DNA of 64,000 nt from Microbispora sp. ZYX-F-249 (GCF_039649665.1 NZ_JBDJAW010000022.1:1-64000), one strand, 5' to 3'; shown: positions 25,576-33,795, counted from the stretch's first letter. Notes: generated by a model from the sequence alone, not told the origin. Made by a program: numbers and translations.

Positions 25576-26691
25576 TCAGCCGTCGCCGGTGATGCTGCCG
25601 AGGCGTTCCATGGCCTCGACGTACTCCTCCACCATCTCGAAGACGACCTGTTTGGCCGGCTTGACCTGGTTCATCGCGCCGATGATCTGCCCGGCGGGGA
25701 ACGTGGCCAGCTCGGTCGCGTCCGACCTGCCGATCCGCCGCAGCGCGTCGGAGATCAGCATGAACTGCAGCGGCATCGGCAGCGTGCCGGGCGACTCCGC
25801 CGACTCCCACGCGTCGGTCCACTCGTTCTTCAGCAGACGGGCGGGCTTGCCGGTCCAGCTCCGCGACCTGACGGTGTCACGGGAGGTGGCCGCGATGATG
25901 CGCCGCCGTACGGTCTCGGAGGTGTCGGCCTCCTCCACGGCCAGCCAGATCGAGCCGGTCCACACGCCCTCGGCGCCGAGCGCCATGCCCGCGGCCATCT
26001 GGCGGCCGGAGCCGATGCCGCCCGCGGCCAGGACCGGGACGTCCACCGCGTCCACGACCTGCGGGATGAGCACCATCGTGGAGATCTCGCCGGTGTGGCC
26101 GCCCGCCTCGGTGCCCTGCGCCACGACCACGTCCACGCCGACCTCGACCTGCTTGACGGCGTGGCGCGGCGTGGAGGCGAGCGCGGCCACCTTCACGCCC
26201 TTGGCGTGCGCCTGCTCCACGACGTCGGCGGGCGGCGGGCCGAGGGCGTTGGCGAGCAGCGCGATGGGATGCCGGAGCGCGACCTCGACCTGCGGCCGGG
26301 CCGTCGCGTCGGTCCAGCCGAGCAGGACCTTGCCCGAGTCGGATCCGTCCAGCGGCGGCACGCCGTGCCGGGCCAGCAGGTCCTCCACGAAGGCCCGATG
26401 CCCCTGCGGGATCATCCCCTGCAGCCGCGCCACCAGGTCGGCCGGGGAGTCCACGTCGAGGTCCGACCCCGCGTAGGAGGCGGGCATCACCACGTCCACG
26501 CCGTACGGACGGCCGTCCACGTGGTCGTCGATCCACTTGAGCTCGATCTCGAGCTCCTCGGGGGTGAAGTACAGGGCGCCGAGCACTCCCATGCCGCCGG
26601 CGCGGCTGACCGCGGCGACGACGTCCCGGCAGTGGCTGAAGGCGAAGATCGGAAACTCGATACCGAACATGTCGGTGACACGTGTCCGCAT
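25576..26691 (-). CDS. Nitronate monooxygenase-like FMN enzyme
   Basis: 371 residues from an ATG behind GAAGG. TIM-barrel FMN oxidoreductase: FGIEFPIFAFSHCRDV at the start, SRAGGMGVLGAL near 31, QGTEAGGHTGEI near 190 and LAAGGIGSGRQMAAGM near 224 (FMN phosphate site). Catalogued as nitronate monooxygenase/2-nitropropane dioxygenase, but relatives in actinobacterial lipid and steroid loci have other roles (for example IpdC of ring degradation). A KstR-like site lies 32 bases upstream of the start, supporting a link to the acyl-CoA cluster. Substrate unknown. Confidence 0.8.
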   Translation of the reverse strand: MRTRVTDMFGIEFPIFAFSHCRDVVAAVSRAGGMGVLGALYFTPEELEIELKWIDDHVDGRPYGVDVVMPASYAGSDLDVDSPADLVARLQGMIPQGHRAFVEDLLARHGVPPLDGSDSGKVLLGWTDATARPQVEVALRHPIALLANALGPPPADVVEQAHAKGVKVAALASTPRHAVKQVEVGVDVVVAQGTEAGGHTGEISTMVLIPQVVDAVDVPVLAAGGIGSGRQMAAGMALGAEGVWTGSIWLAVEEADTSETVRRRIIAATSRDTVRSRSWTGKPARLLKNEWTDAWESAESPGTLPMPLQFMLISDALRRIGRSDATELATFPAGQIIGAMNQVKPAKQVVFEMVEEYVEAMERLGSITGDG

Positions 26692-26722
26692 GCCTTCGAA
26701 CGTACGACGGCCTCCGGCGAAC

Positions 26723-26736
26723 TGCAACGCGTTCTA
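26723..26736. promoter_or_regulatory. KstR-like operator (full match to TnnAACnnGTTnnA)
   Basis: TGCAACGCGTTCTA fits the remembered KstR pattern at every fixed position. It is 32 bases upstream of the nitronate monooxygenase start, in a plausible repressor position. Confidence 0.6.
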
Positions 26737-26805
26737 CTAACTGGGGATCGACCCGTTCCTACCAGCCGGTAACTCGACGGCCGGGGACGCGACGGGAAGC
26801 CGCAC

Positions 26806-26819
26806 GAGAACACGTTCCA
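26806..26819. promoter_or_regulatory. Second KstR-like palindrome in the same divergent region
   Basis: GAGAACACGTTCCA has a perfect AACnnGTT core and the GAACACGTTC inner sequence typical of KstR consensus sites. It lies about 100 bases upstream of the LysR start and 115 bases from the monooxygenase start. Confidence 0.55.
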
Positions 26820-26919
26820 GCACCCGGGGCGGCGATCATCCCGCGATGACCACCGTTAAAGTCAGATTTCATGACAATGCGGGATTGCGGCCATACCACG
26901 GGAGTCGTACCTTCCCCCT

Positions 26920-27882
26920 ATGGATCTGGAGATCCGCCACCTCAGAATCGTGCACGCGGTCGCCGAAGCCGGGAGCGTCACGAAAGCGGCCACCCGGCTC
27001 GGCCTCGCCCAACCGTCGCTCACCGCTCAGCTCAAGCGCATCGAGCGCTCGCTCGGGGGCCCGCTGTTCGAACGCGACCGCAACGGCGCACGTCCCACTC
27101 CTCTCGGCGAGATGGTGCTGTCCCGCGCCCGGGTGCTGCTGCCCGCCGTACGGGACCTCCAGGAGGACGCGGTACGGTTCGCCAACACCTCGGTCAAGCT
27201 GCCCGGCTATCGCATCGGCGCGACGAACGGGCCCATACTCGGCGGGCTGGTCGAGCGCCTGACCGCCGACCAGCCCGGCGTCCCGGTCACCACCCGCACG
27301 TCCTGGTCGGCCGGTGAGCTGACCTCGCTCGCGGTGGCCGGCCGGCTCGACTTCGTGCTGCTCGGCACGTGCGGCGACAGCCCGCCTCCCCCGGCCGAGG
27401 CGATGAACTGGACCACGGTCGGCACCGACCCGGTCTTCGTGCTGCTGTCGGCCGACCACCCGCTCGCCGGGGAGAGGGAACTGGAGCTGTCCAGCCTCGC
27501 CGACGAACACTGGACGGTCGCCCCCGGCGACGGCTGTTTCGCCGACTGCTTCGCCGCCGCCTGCGCCCGGGCCGGGTTCGTCCCCGAGTCCATCTACGAG
27601 ACGGACGTGGCGACCTGCCTGCACCTGGTCGGGGTGGGCAAGGCGGTCGCCCTGTGCCAGGCCACCTTCCGGCTCACCGCCGGGCTGGTCATGATGCCGC
27701 TGGCCGGCGCGCCGCTGCGCTGGCGGCACCTGCTCGGCTGGCACGCCGACTCGATGGGCGCGCGGGCCGCCGCCCCCGTGGTCGCCGCCCACGCCCGGGC
27801 GGCGTACGCCGACGCGGTCCGCCTCAGCGCCCGCTACGCGGACTGGCTCGTCACCAACCCCGAATACGGCACCGTCCCCTGA
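26920..27882 (+). CDS. LysR-family regulator
   Basis: 320 residues; winged helix-turn-helix at the N-terminus (AGSVTKAATRLGLAQPSLTAQL), a helical linker, and an effector domain with LTSLAVAGRLDFVLLG and a Cys-containing segment (GDGCFADCFAAACARAG near 200-216). It is divergent from the nitronate monooxygenase gene with two KstR-like sites between, so it may either regulate the lipid genes or be regulated with them. Ligand unknown. Confidence 0.85.
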   Translation: MDLEIRHLRIVHAVAEAGSVTKAATRLGLAQPSLTAQLKRIERSLGGPLFERDRNGARPTPLGEMVLSRARVLLPAVRDLQEDAVRFANTSVKLPGYRIGATNGPILGGLVERLTADQPGVPVTTRTSWSAGELTSLAVAGRLDFVLLGTCGDSPPPPAEAMNWTTVGTDPVFVLLSADHPLAGERELELSSLADEHWTVAPGDGCFADCFAAACARAGFVPESIYETDVATCLHLVGVGKAVALCQATFRLTAGLVMMPLAGAPLRWRHLLGWHADSMGARAAAPVVAAHARAAYADAVRLSARYADWLVTNPEYGTVP

Positions 27883-28068
27883 CGCGGCGGCGGGCGCACC
27901 CCCCTGCGCCCCCGCACGTCCGTCCACGCGATCCGGCCCCGCGATCCGGCCACGCGTCCCGCCACGCCTTCCGTCCACGCGTTCCGGGCCACGCCCAGTC
28001 ACCCGCCCGGCCGCCGGTGCAACTCCGCGACGCCTCCCTCCTCTCGCGCTCGCGCACGCCCGGAGGTC

Positions 28069-28115
28069 CGAGGGCGGTTATTTCCGGGCCAGCGAATCCC
28101 CCAGCGAGGGCGGTT
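28069..28115 (+). promoter_or_regulatory. 11-bp direct repeat upstream of the S1 protease gene
   Basis: CGAGGGCGGTT occurs at 28069-28079 and 28105-28115, 36 bases apart start to start. The 327-base stretch 27883-28209 holds no gene. It is GC-rich with short GATCCGGCC-type repeats on the left and becomes less GC-rich towards the protease start. The direct repeats are possible activator sites for the secreted protease. Confidence 0.3.
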
Positions 28116-28209
28116 CCATAACTCGGTGATAGGGGCGAATTGATAGATCCACGTGACAGCGGAGGTCGGTTACGTTGACGGCACCCCCCAAAGACAAGGA
28201 GAGCCCCAC

Positions 28210-29364
28210 ATGCTCCACAGACGCACCGTACTCGCCGGATGCGCTCTGGCCGTCACGGCCCTCGCCACGGTCGCCACCCCCGCCATGGCCGAGCCGAACA
28301 ACTCTCCCGCCTCCTCCGCCGTCAAGCCGCCGCCCGCGATGGTGGAGGCGATGCAGCGGGACCTCGGGCTCACCTCAGCCCAGGTCGACGCCCGCCTCGC
28401 GAACGAGGCGAAGGCCATGGCCACCGAGGCCAAGGTGCGCGCCACCATCGGTGACGCCTACGCCGGGTCATGGGTCTCCGGCACCACCTCGGAGAGCTTC
28501 ATCGTCGCCACCGCCGACGCGTCCAAGGCCGGCGCGATCCTGGCCGCGGGCGCGCAGCCGAAGCTCGTCGGCCGCAGCCTCGCCACGCTCGAGTCCGCCG
28601 AGGCCGCGCTGGACCGGGCCGCCGCCGGCGCGCCCGCCTCCACGTCCGTCTGGTACGTCGACGTGCTCAGCAACAGCGTCGTCGTGCTGTCCTCCAACGC
28701 CGCCGAGGCCGAGGCGTTCGTGGCCGCGAGCGGCGCCGACAGGTCGGCCGTACGCGTCGAGCAGTCCAACGAGCAGCCGCAGACCTACTACGACGTGCGC
28801 GGCGGCGACGCCTACTACATCAACAGCTCGGCCCGGTGCTCGATCGGCTTCTCCGTACGCAGGGGAACCACGAACGGCTTCGTCAGCGCCGGTCACTGCG
28901 GCCGCGCCGGCAACAGCACGACCGGCTACAACCGGGTCGCCCAGGGCACCTTCCAGGGCTCCTCGTTCCCCGGCAACGACTACTCCTGGGTCGCGGTCAA
29001 CAGCAACTGGACGCCCAGGGGCTGGGTCAACAACTACAGCGGCGGCAATGTGGCGGTGCGGGGCTCGTCCGCCGCGCCCGTGGGCTCGTCGATCTGCCGG
29101 TCCGGCTCGACCACCGGCTGGCACTGCGGCACGGTCCAGCAGCTCAACGCCAGCGTCCGCTACTCCCAGGGCACGGTGAGCGGCCTGACCCGGACCAACG
29201 TCTGCGCCGAGCCCGGTGACTCCGGCGGCTCGTTCATCTCGGGCAACCAGGCTCAGGGCATGACCTCCGGCGGCTCCGGCAACTGCTCCTCCGGCGGCAC
29301 CACCTACTTCCAGCCCGTCAACGAGGCCCTCTCGGCGTACGGCCTCACCCTCGTCACCGGCTGA
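28210..29364 (+). CDS. Secreted S1 serine protease, alpha-lytic/streptogrisin type with prodomain
   Basis: 384 residues from an ATG behind AAGGAG. Signal peptide (about 1-29, ending AMA), an alpha-lytic-type propeptide (about 30-195) that in this family folds and inhibits the protease, then the mature chymotrypsin-fold domain. The triad appears as SAGHCG, DYSW and GDSGGS, with paired cysteines around the His and Ser. Extracellular after self-cleavage. Its stop is 22 bases before the 243-bp palindromic repeat element. Confidence 0.9.
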   Translation: MLHRRTVLAGCALAVTALATVATPAMAEPNNSPASSAVKPPPAMVEAMQRDLGLTSAQVDARLANEAKAMATEAKVRATIGDAYAGSWVSGTTSESFIVATADASKAGAILAAGAQPKLVGRSLATLESAEAALDRAAAGAPASTSVWYVDVLSNSVVVLSSNAAEAEAFVAASGADRSAVRVEQSNEQPQTYYDVRGGDAYYINSSARCSIGFSVRRGTTNGFVSAGHCGRAGNSTTGYNRVAQGTFQGSSFPGNDYSWVAVNSNWTPRGWVNNYSGGNVAVRGSSAAPVGSSICRSGSTTGWHCGTVQQLNASVRYSQGTVSGLTRTNVCAEPGDSGGSFISGNQAQGMTSGGSGNCSSGGTTYFQPVNEALSAYGLTLVTG

Positions 29365-29386
29365 CCCCCACCCCCCACCCCCCACC

Positions 29387-29629
29387 GCCCGTGATCTTGT
29401 AGTTTGTCGCAACAAAGGCTGTGTCCAGGGCCGCCACGGTCCGTGATCTTGCACAAAAGCGCACCCTGGGTCCACGACCAGCGAGAACGCCCTCCGTGAT
29501 CATGCAATTGCTAGATCACGGAGGGCGTTTTCGCAGGTCGAGCACATGACCAGTGAGTCGACCACAAGATCACGAAGGATAACACTGCAGGTCAGCGGCT
29601 TCTCTGCGACAAACTACAAGATCACGGGC
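29387..29629. repeat. 243-bp palindromic element built from a CGTGATCTTG motif every ~53 bp
   Basis: The ends are perfect 25-bp inverted repeats (29387-29411 and 29605-29629; they read GCCCGTGATCTTGTAG.. and its complement). Forward motifs CGTGATCTTG/CATG start at 29390, 29442 and 29495; reverse motifs start at 29511, 29565 and 29617. Steps are 52, 53, then 54 and 52 bases, about five turns of B-DNA. A 19-bp stem sits at the centre. It fills the gap between two convergent genes. It may be a MITE-like element, a bidirectional terminator cassette or a phased protein-binding array. Confidence 0.85.
29483..29532. terminator. Bidirectional hairpin at the centre of the repeat element
   Basis: GAGAACGCCCTCCGTGATC (29483-29501) pairs with GATCACGGAGGGCGTTTTC (29514-29532), 18 of 19 positions, around a 12-base loop. 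The plus strand ends in TTTT and the minus strand in TTCTC, and it lies between convergent genes, so it can terminate both transcripts. Confidence 0.65.
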
Positions 29630-29644
29630 TGTGTGTGGGTGGGG

Positions 29645-30394
29645 TCAGCGGGGGAGCCTGCGCCATATGGGGCGGGGAAGCAGCCGCATGACGGCGAACG
29701 CGAGCCGCAGCCGGGCGGGGACCCACACGGTCCCCTTCCGCGTGTCCAGGGCCTCCACGACCGCGTCCGCGACCTCGGCCGCCGTCACCGACATCGGGGC
29801 GGGGGTCATCCCCCGCGTCATCCGGCCGATCACGAACCCCGGCCGGACGACCACGACCCGGGCCCCGGAGCCGTGCAGTGCGTCGGCCAGTCCCTGGGCG
29901 AAGCCGTCCAGCCCGGCCTTGGCCGAGCCGTACACGAAGTTGGCCCTGCGCACCCGCACCCCGGCCACCGACGACAGCACGACGAGCGTGCCGTGTCCCT
30001 GCTCGCGCAGCCGTCGCGCGGCGGCCAGCCCGATCGAGACGTGGCCGCCGAAGTTGACCGCGACGTCGCGGGCGGCGGCCACCGGGTCGGCGTCGTAGAC
30101 CGCCTGGCTGCCGAGCACGCCGAACGCCGGGATCACCACGTCGAGGTCGCCCACCTTGGCGGCGGCCTCCTCGATCAAGGCGGCGTGCGCCTGCGGACGG
30201 GCGGCGTCGAAGTCCAGCATGTGGACCTCGGCTCCGAGCCGTTCGAGGTCCTCCACCGGCGCGGTCCCACCGCGTGCGGCGAGCACGACCCGGCGGGCGC
30301 CCCGCCGGACCAGCCGCTCCACGATCGCGAGGCCGATCTCGCTGCGCCCGCCGAGCAGCAGGACCGTGTCGACCGAGCCCAGTGCGTTCCTCAC
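29645..30394 (-). CDS. dprE2: Decaprenylphospho-ribose 2'-keto reductase subunit DprE2
   Basis: 249 residues from a GTG five bases after GGGAG. Short-chain dehydrogenase: LLLGGRSEIG cofactor loop near residue 11, VLSSVAGVR near 140, YGSAKAGLD catalytic Tyr/Lys near 155. It reduces the 2-keto intermediate made by DprE1 to decaprenylphosphoryl-arabinose, the arabinose donor. It follows dprE1 by 22 bases in the order DUF3068-ubiA-dprE1-dprE2. Identification rests on motifs plus gene order matching Rv3791/Rv3790. Confidence 0.9.
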   Translation of the reverse strand: MRNALGSVDTVLLLGGRSEIGLAIVERLVRRGARRVVLAARGGTAPVEDLERLGAEVHMLDFDAARPQAHAALIEEAAAKVGDLDVVIPAFGVLGSQAVYDADPVAAARDVAVNFGGHVSIGLAAARRLREQGHGTLVVLSSVAGVRVRRANFVYGSAKAGLDGFAQGLADALHGSGARVVVVRPGFVIGRMTRGMTPAPMSVTAAEVADAVVEALDTRKGTVWVPARLRLAFAVMRLLPRPIWRRLPR

Positions 30395-30416
30395 AACCAC
30401 TCCCTCGACGACGGAA

Positions 30417-31766
30417 TCAGCACAGGCGCAGCCTACGGGCGAGGTCGGAGACGAAGACGCCGTCCGGATCGGCCCGGCGCCGGATCTCCCGCCACTGCGG
30501 CAGCCGGGGGTACGTCGCGGCCATGGTGGCGGCGGACATGCGGGAGTCCTTGGCCAGGTAGAGGCGGCCCCCGGCCGCGGCGACCCACTCGTCGAACTCG
30601 GTCAGCATCGCGGCCAGCCCGCTCTGCCCGGCGGGGATGTCCAGGGCCAGCGTCCATCCCGGCATGGGGAACGACAGCATGCCGGGAGTGCCCGCCCCGA
30701 ACCTCTTCAGCACGGTCAGGAACGACACGACCCCCGCGCCGGACAGCCGCTCGACCACCCGGCGCAGCGTCTCCTCCGCCCCGAGCGGCACCACGAACTG
30801 GTACTGCACGAAGCCGCGCGGGCCGTACATCCGGTTCCAGCCGTCCACGCCGTCGAGCGGGTGGAAGAACGGCGCGATGCCCTGGACGATACGGCGCGGG
30901 GCGGCGGGGGCCTTGCCGTACCAGGCGGCGTTGAAGGCCCGTACGGTGGCCCGGTTGAGCAGGCCGCCGGGCACCCGGGGCGGGGCCGACAGCAGGGGCC
31001 GCGGCGCGAAGGCGAGCGGGTTCCCGCGCGCGCGGGCGGGCAGGTCGCCGGGCACGGCGTGGTCGCCCCGGGTGAGCACGCCCCGGCCCATCCGCCCGCC
31101 GCGCGCCAGCAGGTCGATCCACGCGACCGTGTAGCGGTGGCCGTCGTCGGTCGCGGTCATCGTCGCCAGGGTCTCGTCGAGGTCGCGGGTGCGCTCGACG
31201 TCCACCCGCACCCACGCGGTCTCGACCGGCACGCACCGGAACGTCGCCTCGGTGATCACCCCGGTCAGCCCCATGCCGCCCACGGTGGCCCAGAACAGGT
31301 CGTCGCGGGGGGTGAGCGTCCGCAGGCTCCCGTCGGCGGTGAGCAGGCGCAGCGAGCGCAGGTGGGCGCCGAAGGAGGAGTCCACGTGGTGGTTCTTTCC
31401 GTGCACGTCGGCCGCGACGGCCCCGCCGACCGTGACGTACCGGGTGCCGGGGGTCACCGGGACGAACCAGCCGCGCGGGACGAGCGCGGTCATGAGGTCG
31501 TGCAGGCTGATCCCCGCCGACGCGGTGACGAGCCCCGCGGAGTCGACGTGCCACGACCGCTCCAGCGCGGTGCAGTCGAGCACGAGCCCGCCCGCGTTCT
31601 GCGCGGCGTCGCCGTACGCGCGGCCGAGGCCGCGGGCGACGACGCCGCGGCCCCCCGCCTTCGCCAGCAGCGCGGCCGCCTCCTCGGCGGTGCGCGGGCG
31701 GGCCACGGTGGCGCGCGTGGGCGCCGTGCGCCCCCATCCCGTCAGCAGCGTCATGCCAGGAGTCAT
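30417..31766 (-). CDS. dprE1: Decaprenylphosphoryl-ribose 2'-oxidase DprE1
   Basis: 449 residues; the ATG overlaps the ubiA stop (ATGA), with a second ATG four codons later. VAO-type flavoprotein: PRTAEEAAALL, GLGRAYGDAAQNAGG near 45, VTVGGAVAADVHGKNHH near 110 (FAD contact), catalytic Lys in AKDSR near 406. It oxidises decaprenylphosphoryl-ribose at C2. In the segment PGWTLALDIP the residue aligned to Cys387 of M. tuberculosis (GWNICVDF) is Ala at about 374. That replacement is known to give benzothiazinone resistance in mycobacteria, so covalent inhibition is not expected here. Confidence 0.92.
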   Translation of the reverse strand: MTPGMTLLTGWGRTAPTRATVARPRTAEEAAALLAKAGGRGVVARGLGRAYGDAAQNAGGLVLDCTALERSWHVDSAGLVTASAGISLHDLMTALVPRGWFVPVTPGTRYVTVGGAVAADVHGKNHHVDSSFGAHLRSLRLLTADGSLRTLTPRDDLFWATVGGMGLTGVITEATFRCVPVETAWVRVDVERTRDLDETLATMTATDDGHRYTVAWIDLLARGGRMGRGVLTRGDHAVPGDLPARARGNPLAFAPRPLLSAPPRVPGGLLNRATVRAFNAAWYGKAPAAPRRIVQGIAPFFHPLDGVDGWNRMYGPRGFVQYQFVVPLGAEETLRRVVERLSGAGVVSFLTVLKRFGAGTPGMLSFPMPGWTLALDIPAGQSGLAAMLTEFDEWVAAAGGRLYLAKDSRMSAATMAATYPRLPQWREIRRRADPDGVFVSDLARRLRLC

Positions 31767-32719
31767 GCCAGTTGGATACCGCATGCCAGCAGGACCAGCA
31801 TCAGCGCGAGGAAGATCTGGAGCGGGCGGTCGCGCAGCACCAGTTCCTCGGGCTCCTCCCCCACTCCGCGGTCGACCAGCAGCGCGTGCCGCAGCACGAC
31901 CAGCACGAACGGCACGATGCTGAGCGCGCAGAACGCCCTGGCCGGCCCGGTGTGCTCCTGGAGCGCCCACAGGCAGTAGGTGACGATCATCGCCCCCGAG
32001 GCCATGACGCGCACGTGGCCGAGGTAGCTCGCGGTGTAGGTCTCCAGCGTGGCCCGGGCGATCGAGCCGTCCCCGGGCCGGGCGCGGAGCTCGGCCTCCC
32101 GCTTGCCGGTCACCAGCAGCAGCGAGCCGAGCGAGACGACGACCAGGAACCAGCTCGTCACCGGCACGGCCACGGCGACCGCCCCCGCGTACGCGCGCAC
32201 CACGTGACAGCCGGCCACCGCGACCAGGTCCACCACGGGCTGGTGCTTGAGCCAGAGGGTGTAGGCGAAGGTGAGCGCGAGATAGCCGGCGACGACGGCG
32301 GCGAGCGGCCACCCGCCCGCGAGCCCGGCGAGCAGGCCGGCCGCCAGCAGCGCCGCGCCGGCGGTCCGCGCGAGCCGTACGGACACGGTCCCGGCCGCGA
32401 TCGGCCGCAGCCGCTTGCGCGGGTGCCGCCGGTCGGCGGCCACGTCGGCCGCGTCGTTGAAGAGGTAGGAGCCACTGGCGGCCAGGCAGAAGGCGGCGAA
32501 CGCGATGAGCGAGCCGCGCAGGCCCGCCCCGGTGGTCAGCACCCCGGCGGCGGCCGGCGCGGCGAAGACGAGCGCGTTCTTGAGCCACTGCCGGGGCCGG
32601 CAGGCCCGCACCAGCCCCGACGCGCGTGCGCGCCGGGAGGGCGCGCACGCCGGAGGCGTCGCCACCGGCGGGCCCATCGGCGGCCCCATCGGCGGGTTCA
32701 ACGCGCTCTCCCGCTTCAC
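31763..32719 (-). CDS. ubiA: UbiA-family decaprenyl-phosphate phosphoribosyltransferase
   Basis: 318 residues, about nine transmembrane helices. Two Asp motifs of the UbiA fold are visible: NDAADVAADRRHPRKR near 88 (NDxxDxxxD), and the second conserved loop includes KREAE near 207. With DprE1/DprE2 downstream it should be the Rv3806c-type enzyme that puts PRPP-derived 5-phosphoribose on decaprenyl phosphate. A GTG is used as start; a TTG at 32701 has a better ribosome site and would remove the MGPPMGPP-preceding residues only. It is 19 bases after the DUF3068 gene. Confidence 0.88.
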   Translation of the reverse strand: MKRESALNPPMGPPMGPPVATPPACAPSRRARASGLVRACRPRQWLKNALVFAAPAAAGVLTTGAGLRGSLIAFAAFCLAASGSYLFNDAADVAADRRHPRKRLRPIAAGTVSVRLARTAGAALLAAGLLAGLAGGWPLAAVVAGYLALTFAYTLWLKHQPVVDLVAVAGCHVVRAYAGAVAVAVPVTSWFLVVVSLGSLLLVTGKREAELRARPGDGSIARATLETYTASYLGHVRVMASGAMIVTYCLWALQEHTGPARAFCALSIVPFVLVVLRHALLVDRGVGEEPEELVLRDRPLQIFLALMLVLLACGIQLA

Positions 32720-32738
32720 GGACAGGTCCGTCTTCGGG

Positions 32739-33668
32739 TCACTTCACGCGGCCGGGCCGCAGCAGCAGCCACGCCCCGACGACGGCGAGCGCGAGCCCGA
32801 GGATGAGCGCCACCAGCGGGAGCGTCGTCCTGATCAGGGTGATCTGGGCCATGTTGTCGCGGGCCGTCTGCACCAGATTGCTGACGGTCTCCGGGGTGAA
32901 CGACGCGGTGGCGATGAAGGCGGGCAGGCGCTCGACGCCGTCGGACGTCTTGAGCACCTCGTGACGCTGCTGCTCCTGCTTGACCGCCACGCCGGTGTTC
33001 GGCTCCACCCAGAACGTGATGGTGCCGTCGTAGACGCGCTCGACCTGGATGTCCCCGGTGCCCTTCATGCCGAGCACGGAGGCGGGCGCGCTGAGCGTGT
33101 CGGTGACGGTCGGGGGGATCTGCTGCGTGAACTTGTAGACCGGCAGCCCGTTGACCGTGTCCTCACCGGCGAACGTCGCGTCGTACGCCTTGCGGGCGTC
33201 GGCGTTGAACACCTGGTAGGTCTTCTTCTCGACGCCGAAGGGGAACAGGAAGACCTGGCCCCGCAGTTGCACGGGCTGCGCGCCCTCCCCGGTGTCGACG
33301 CTGGTGCCGCAGCAGGTGACGCCCTGACCGTTGAACTTGTTGAACGCGCTGCGGAACTGCGTCATCGAGATCCGCGGGTTGTTGTTGGTGACGTCGCTCG
33401 CGGCGGTGAACTGGTCCCACACCACGTGGTCGTCCTTGGACTCCTTGACGTCGCCCCGGACGGTGACCGTGATGTCGAGGTCGCCGGTGAGGACCTTCAG
33501 GTCGCGCATGCTGAAGTAGCGCGCGTTGGGAGCGGTCAGCTTCGCGACGCTGTACTGGTCGGCCGGCGCCTGCACGAGCTTGTCCGCCACCTGGAACCGC
33601 AGCAGTGGCGCGAAGACGACGAGGAACGCCCCGATTGCCAAGAGAACAACTCCCACTCCGCGGCGCAT
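32739..33668 (-). CDS. DUF3068 (PorA-family-like) membrane protein, copy 1
   Basis: 309 residues from an ATG behind AGGAGG. One N-terminal transmembrane helix (about 5-27), a large extracytoplasmic beta-rich domain with a CC pair (TCCGTSVDTG near 138) and FWVEPNTGV, and a C-terminal transmembrane helix (about 278-303). This is the topology of DUF3068, represented by Rv0227c, a protein of unknown but apparently important envelope role. First gene of the ubiA-dprE1-dprE2 operon, and divergent from an acyltransferase gene. Confidence 0.85.
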   Translation of the reverse strand: MRRGVGVVLLAIGAFLVVFAPLLRFQVADKLVQAPADQYSVAKLTAPNARYFSMRDLKVLTGDLDITVTVRGDVKESKDDHVVWDQFTAASDVTNNNPRISMTQFRSAFNKFNGQGVTCCGTSVDTGEGAQPVQLRGQVFLFPFGVEKKTYQVFNADARKAYDATFAGEDTVNGLPVYKFTQQIPPTVTDTLSAPASVLGMKGTGDIQVERVYDGTITFWVEPNTGVAVKQEQQRHEVLKTSDGVERLPAFIATASFTPETVSNLVQTARDNMAQITLIRTTLPLVALILGLALAVVGAWLLLRPGRVK

Positions 33669-33708
33669 CGCTCCTCCTGGGGGCAGACCAGTTGATGCCT
33701 ATTTATCC

Positions 33709-33795
33709 TGAAACAGGTTTCTATTTCGCTGTATGTTAGACGGGGCAGTGACCGACGTCACGAGGGATATGGAAAAGTGACCGAAACAGGTTCTA
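33709..33795. promoter_or_regulatory. Two AAACAGGTT palindromes in the divergent DUF3068/acyltransferase promoter
   Basis: TGAAACAGGTTTCT (33709-33722) and CGAAACAGGTTCTA (33782-33795) share a nine-base core AAACAGGTT and both have the AACnnGTT dyad. The first is between the divergent genes; the second is inside the first codons of the acyltransferase gene. Two identical cores 73 bases (about seven turns) apart suggest a cooperative regulator. Confidence 0.5.

Noticed and set aside
29387-29629. CRISPR array
   Set aside because: Shared unit is only 10-25 bp, orientation flips at the centre, and no cas genes are near.
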